A stretch of DNA of 64,000 nt, taken from positions 30,362,684 to 30,426,683 of the forward strand of contig CP141128.1 of the NCBI GenBank assembly GCA_035236585.1, read 5' to 3'. Positions 59,066 through 64,000 of this stretch are shown one piece after another (position 1 is the first letter of the stretch; every line of letters starts with the position of its first letter). A program made the translations under genes and the position numbers. Under the pieces are notes generated by a model. That model was given only the letters and a program-made list of their open reading frames with translations. It was not told where the DNA came from and searched no databases. The DNA is from Warburgia ugandensis (taxonomy: Eukaryota; Streptophyta; Magnoliopsida; Canellales; Canellaceae).

Positions 59066-61309
59066 TCTCTTTGATCAAATCCTCCAACCTTGTGAAATCA
59101 CCAAATCTCATCCATCTAACAAATGATTTTTATCAAGTCATTGAATCTCATTGATCTAGCCATCAATATTCATCGAATTACCTTAGTTTATAAATAATCA
59201 CTTCATCATCTCCTTTCAAAAATTAATTTTCTTCAAATTATAGGATCTCGTCAACTCAAATGATGAAAGTCATTAAATCAATGATCTTGTTGTCTTGCTC
59301 ATAGATTTTCATCCAAATAGAGGATATCATTGATTACATAACTAATTTTAATCAAATCTTCTAATCTTGTTGATCAGATTCAATTTCCATGGAATCATTG
59401 GATCTCTTAGATCTGATCTTTGATGTTAATTAGCTCATCATATTTCATCAATCCAGCCATCAATTTTATCTCATTCATTAGATCGCATGGATGTAAAAAA
59501 TGATTTTGATACAATCTAGTGGATTTGTGCTTCAGTTTTCATTGGAATTCATAGATTTGATCATCGACTTTCATTAAATCATTTGATATTGTTGATCCAA
59601 CCATAGACTTTCATTGAATCATCAGATGTTATTAATCCATCTGTTAATTTACATCAAAGCATCCTAGAACATTGATTAGAAATAGGATTTTCATCATATG
59701 AGCTTCTCTCATCTATCAAACAATTGATTTTCAACAAATGATTCATCTCCACCACCCATCTATCATATTTTTGTCAAATTTTCGGATCTCATCAATCCTA
59801 TAAAAAAAATTTCAAATTATCTGATAAGTCACTGTAATTAAATCAGTGGATATCGTCAATACAACCATAAATTTCACTAAATTGTCAGATCTCACTTATC
59901 TGACCTTTAACTTTTACCAAATCATTTGATCTTATCAATTTGATAGTCAATTTTCTTTGAGCCATTGAATCTCATTAATTCGACTATTGATTCTCATCAA
60001 ATCATTAGAACTTGTTGATTTGAATATTTCTTATCATAAAATCATTTGATCTCATGGCCCTGAAATTATGTTTATCAAATCACTGAATCTCGCAAAACTG
60101 ACCATCAATTTTAATCCAATTAGTAAGTTTCATATTGAATGCTGATTTTCATCAAATCATCCAGATCTTGCTGGTCCAACCTTTGATTTTTATCCAATCA
60201 TTAGATCTCTTCAATTTAATGGTTTATTTTCATCAAATCACCAGATCTTGCCAATTTGATCAATGAATTTTATCAAATCATTAGATCTCATTAATCCAAA
60301 CATTGGTTTTGGTTAGATGAACAATTCTCATCTATCCGTCCATCAATTTTCATCAACTTACAACAAATTATCAGATTTCATTGATCTAATCATTGATTTT
60401 CATCAAATCATTGAATCTCCTCGATGCAAACCTTGATTTTCATCAAATCACAAAATCTCATTGGTCCACAATACATTCTCATCCAGTCATCAAATCATGT
60501 AAATTAGATAATTGATTTTCTTCAAAACATTGGATCTCATCGATCTGACTATCAATTTCCACCAAATCATTTTATCTCATCAATACAACCATCAATTTCC
60601 ATTAGATCTTTAAATCTCATCAGCTCATTAAGCTTCGTAGACATGAAGGTTGAATTCAAAAAAATGATAAGAGATCATCGATCCAATCATCATTTTCAAT
60701 GAATCTCGTAGATCTAACCACCAAATTTACTGAAATCATCAAAATGTGTCTATCCAACCCTTCATTTTCTTCAAATCAATGAATCTCATCGATCCCAACT
60801 ATGATTTTTGTATCATAGATTTCACCACCAATTTTCATCATATCACAGCATCTCATCAATTTGACTATTGGTTGTCCTTAAATCATTTGATCTCGTTGAC
60901 TCAGATGTTGCTTTTGTCAAAACATTAGATTGCATTGATTACACAGAAATTTTTATCAAATCACCAGATCTCATTAGTTAGACCATTTTGATTTTCATAA
61001 AATCATTAATATCATAGATCCGATTGTTGATCTTTATCTAATCTTTGCATCTTGTTAATCCAATCATTAGTTTCCATCAAATCATGGATGTCATGATCTT
61101 ACTATTTATATTCAACAAATCATCATATCTCATTAATCTGACCATTGATTTTATGTAAATCAACAAATTTCATTGATCCCACTATTCATTTTTGACACAT
61201 CATTAGATCACATCAACGTGACCACTAATTTTTATCAAATTTCCTAGTCTTGTTGATTCAACCAATGATCTCTATGAATAATCAAATCCCATTGATTCAC
61301 CTTTTAATT

Positions 61310-61565
61310 TTTGCAAATTCTAGAATCCTATCATCCTTAAATCAATTCTAAGGAACAGAGGTGATGCCATCTCAAATTTAAAGAATTGAAGGTTTTCCTT
61401 TCAAAATAAGAAGAATTGGATGTGCTCCCTCAAATTTATAGGATCTGCAATTTTATTTTTTCAAATCAAATAAGATTTGAGGTGATCTTCCATCAAACCT
61501 CAAGAATCGAGTTGATCCTTTCTAAATTCAAAGGGAACGAAGCGATCTTTCATCGAATCATTAGA
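61310..61565 (-). repeat. Non-canonical HOR landmark segment, inverted (second copy)
   Basis: It is nearly the same as 58790-59065 at a distance of about 2.5 kb, with a few base changes and short indels. Confidence 0.8.
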
Positions 61566-64000
61566 TCTTGTTGATTAAATCCTCCAACCTCATGAAATCT
61601 GGTCCATCTGACAATTGATTTTTTTATCAAGTCATTGAATCTCATCCATCTAGCCATCAATATTCATCGAATCATTGAATTACCTTAGTTTCTAAATAAT
61701 CACTTCATCATCTGCTTACAAAAATTAATTTTCTTCAAATTATGGGATCTTGTCAACTCAAAGGATGAAAATAATTAAATCGATGATCTCATTGTCTTGC
61801 TCATAGATTTTCATCCAACTAGCAGATGCCATTGATTTGATAATTAATTTTAATCAAATCTCCTAATCTTGTCGATCATATTGAATTTCCATCGAATCAT
61901 TGGATCTCCAAGATCTGATCTTTGATGTAAATTAGCTCATCCAATTTCATCAATCCAACTATCAGTTTTATTTGAATCATTAGATCGCAAGGACGTAAAA
62001 CTTGATTTTGATATAATCTAATTGATCAGCGCTTCAATTTTCATTTGATTTCGTAGATTTGATCATCAATTTTCATTAAATCATTTGATATTGTTGATCC
62101 AACCACCAATTTCATTGACTCATCAAATGTTATTATTCCATCCGTTGATTTACATCAAAGCATCTTAGAACATTGATTACAATTAGGATTTCCACCATAT
62201 CATCTTCCCTCATCGATCAAACAATTGATTTTCAACAAATCATTTGATCTCCACCATCCAGCTATCATATTTTTCTCAAATTATTGGATCTCATCAATCC
62301 AATAATTTTTTTTCAAATTATCTGATAAGTCACAGTAATTAAATTGGTGGATATCGCCAATACAGCCATAAATTTCATTAAATTATCATATCTCACTTAT
62401 CTGACTTTTGACATTTACCAAATCATTTGATTTTATTGATTTGATAGTCAATTTTCTTTGAACCGTTGAATCTCATTAATTCGACTATTGATTCTCAACA
62501 AATCATTAGATCTTCTTGATTCGAATATTTCTTATCATCAAATCATTAGATCTCATGACCTTGAAAGTATGTTTAATCAAATCATTGAATCTCGTAGAAC
62601 TGACCATCAATTTTAACCCAATCAATGGGTTTCATATTGAATGCTGATTTTCATCAAATCATCCAGATCTTGTTTGTCCAACCTTCGATCTTTATCTAAT
62701 CATCAGGGCTCTTCAATTTAATGGTTTATTTTCATCAAACCACCATATCTTGTCAATCTGATCAATGATTTTTATCAAATCATTAGATCTCATTGTTCTA
62801 AACATTGGTTTTGACCAGATGATCAAATCTCATCCATCCGACCATCAATTTTCATCAACTTTCAACAAATAATCAAATTTGGTTGGTCTAATCATTGATT
62901 TTCATCAAATCATTGAAGCTCCTCTATGCAAACCTTGATTTTCATCAAATCACAAAATCTCATTGGTCCACCATACATTCTCATCCATTCATCTGATCAT
63001 GTAAATTAGACCATTGACTTTCTTCAAATCATTGGATCTCATCGATCTAACTATCAATTTCCATCAAATCATTTTATCTCGTCAACACAACCATCAATTT
63101 CCATTAGATCTTTGAATCTCATCAACTCATTGACCTTTGTAGATGTGAAGGTTGAATTTAAACAAATGATCGGAGATCATCGGTCCAATCATCATTTGCA
63201 ATGAATCTCGTAGATCTTACTACCAAATTTACTAAAATCATCAAAACTTGTCTATCCAACCCTTCATTTTCTTCAAATCAACGAATCTCATCGATCCCAA
63301 CTATGATTTTTGTATCATAGATTTGACCACCAATTTTCGTCATCTCACTACATCTCATCAATTTCACCATTGATTGTCCTTAAATCATTTGATCTCATTG
63401 ACTCGGATGTTGCTTTTGTCAAAACATCATATCTCATTGATTACACACAAATTTTTATCAAATCACCGGATCTCATTAGTTAGACCATTGATTTTCATAA
63501 AATCCGTAATATCATAGATTCGATTGTTGATCTTCATCTAATCTTTGCATCTCGTTAATCCAATCATTAGTTTCCACCAAAATCATGGATGTCATGATCT
63601 TGGTATTTATATTCACCAAATCATCATATCTCATTGATTTGACCATTGATTTTATGTAAATAAACATATTTCATTAATCCCACTATTCATTTTTGTCACA
63701 TCATTAGATCCCATCAACCTGACCACTAACTTTTATCCAAGCTCCTAGTCTTGTTGATTCAACTAATAATCTCTACGAATAATCAAATCCAATCGATTTG
63801 CCTTTTAAATTTTGCAAATTCCAGAATCCTATCATCCTTGACATCAATTCTAAGGAATAGAGGTGATGCCATCCTAAATTTAAAGAATTGAAGGTTTTCC
63901 TTTCAAAAATAAAAAAAATTGGACGTGCTCCTTGAAATTTATAGGATCAGCAATTTTCTTTTCTCAAATCAAATAAGAGTCGAGGTCATCTTCCATCAAA

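Larger units (their letters stand above)
58456..64000 (-). repeat. HOR satellite, block 5, inverted orientation
   Basis: From about 58456 the monomer reads GATTTTCATCAAATCATTGG on the + strand, the reverse complement of blocks 1-4. The landmark TCCTTAAATCATTTGATCTC occurs at 58467, 60875 and 63377, giving HOR lengths of 2,408 and 2,502 bp. The shorter one lacks about 95 bp present after 60930 and 63430. The non-canonical segment lies at 58790-59060, 61310-61560 and from about 63810. Neighbouring repeats are clearly alike, more so than blocks 1 and 4. The array runs past the window edge. No gene. Confidence 0.92.

Noticed and set aside
53611-60928. Ile/Asn/His-rich frames of 60-80 codons in the satellite
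   Set aside because: They are chance frames produced by the 40-bp repeat, on both strands, without conserved start or length between HOR copies.
58456-64000. Possible CRISPR-like array because of regular short repeats
   Set aside because: There is no constant repeat with unique spacers; the whole 40-bp unit drifts, and the context is a plant genome. It is a satellite.

Overview
This window comes from a seed plant nuclear genome, most likely an angiosperm with a large repeat-rich genome. The evidence is Ty3/gypsy elements with 3 kb LTRs and initiator tRNA-Met primer sites, a Tat/Athila-type element, a Ty1/copia element and a long degenerate satellite. I find no host protein gene, rRNA gene or tRNA gene. 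Every recognisable coding stretch is the decayed gag-pol of a retrotransposon. The lineage names (Tekay/Del-like, Athila/Tat-like) rest on motifs I recognise, not on a database search.

The substrate is an AT-rich satellite with a monomer of about 40 bp, organised into higher-order repeats (HORs) of about 2.5-2.8 kb. It occupies 3803-7345, 22101-22899, 41871-42178 and 53210-58455 on the + strand. From about 58456 to the window end the same HOR runs on the - strand. Comparing HOR phases shows that 22101-22899, 41871-42178 and 53210 onward were one continuous stretch before two retrotransposons landed 308 bp apart.

Layout. 1-3657 is the 3' end of a + strand gypsy element: pol end, polypurine tract (PPT) and a 3.0 kb LTR with a GC-rich minisatellite. 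3658-3802 is an LTR scrap on the - strand. 3803-7345 is satellite. 7346-12653 is a Tat/Athila-like LTR split by a solo gypsy LTR (9778-12440, perfect 5-bp target-site duplication, TSD). 12654-14388 is an inverted, circularly permuted piece of the same Tat-like LTR. 14389-19640 is a - strand Ty1/copia element with one LTR and decayed gag-pol. 19640-22100 is a truncated - strand gypsy LTR. 22900-41870 is a three-LTR composite gypsy element (LTR-internal-LTR-internal-LTR). Its third LTR is split by an internally deleted Athila-like element (33139-39448, TSD AAAAT). 42179-53209 is a complete but dead - strand Tekay/Del-like chromovirus with both LTRs. 53210-64000 is satellite with an inversion junction near 58455.

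The region behaves as heterochromatic nested-insertion DNA. Because the satellite HOR and the LTR paralogues supply independent empty-site copies, several insertion points and TSDs can be checked inside this one window. The most unusual features are the HOR satellite with two dyads per monomer, its strand switch, the three-LTR composite, and the tandem duplications shared by the LTRs (56 bp x 4, 191 bp x 2).
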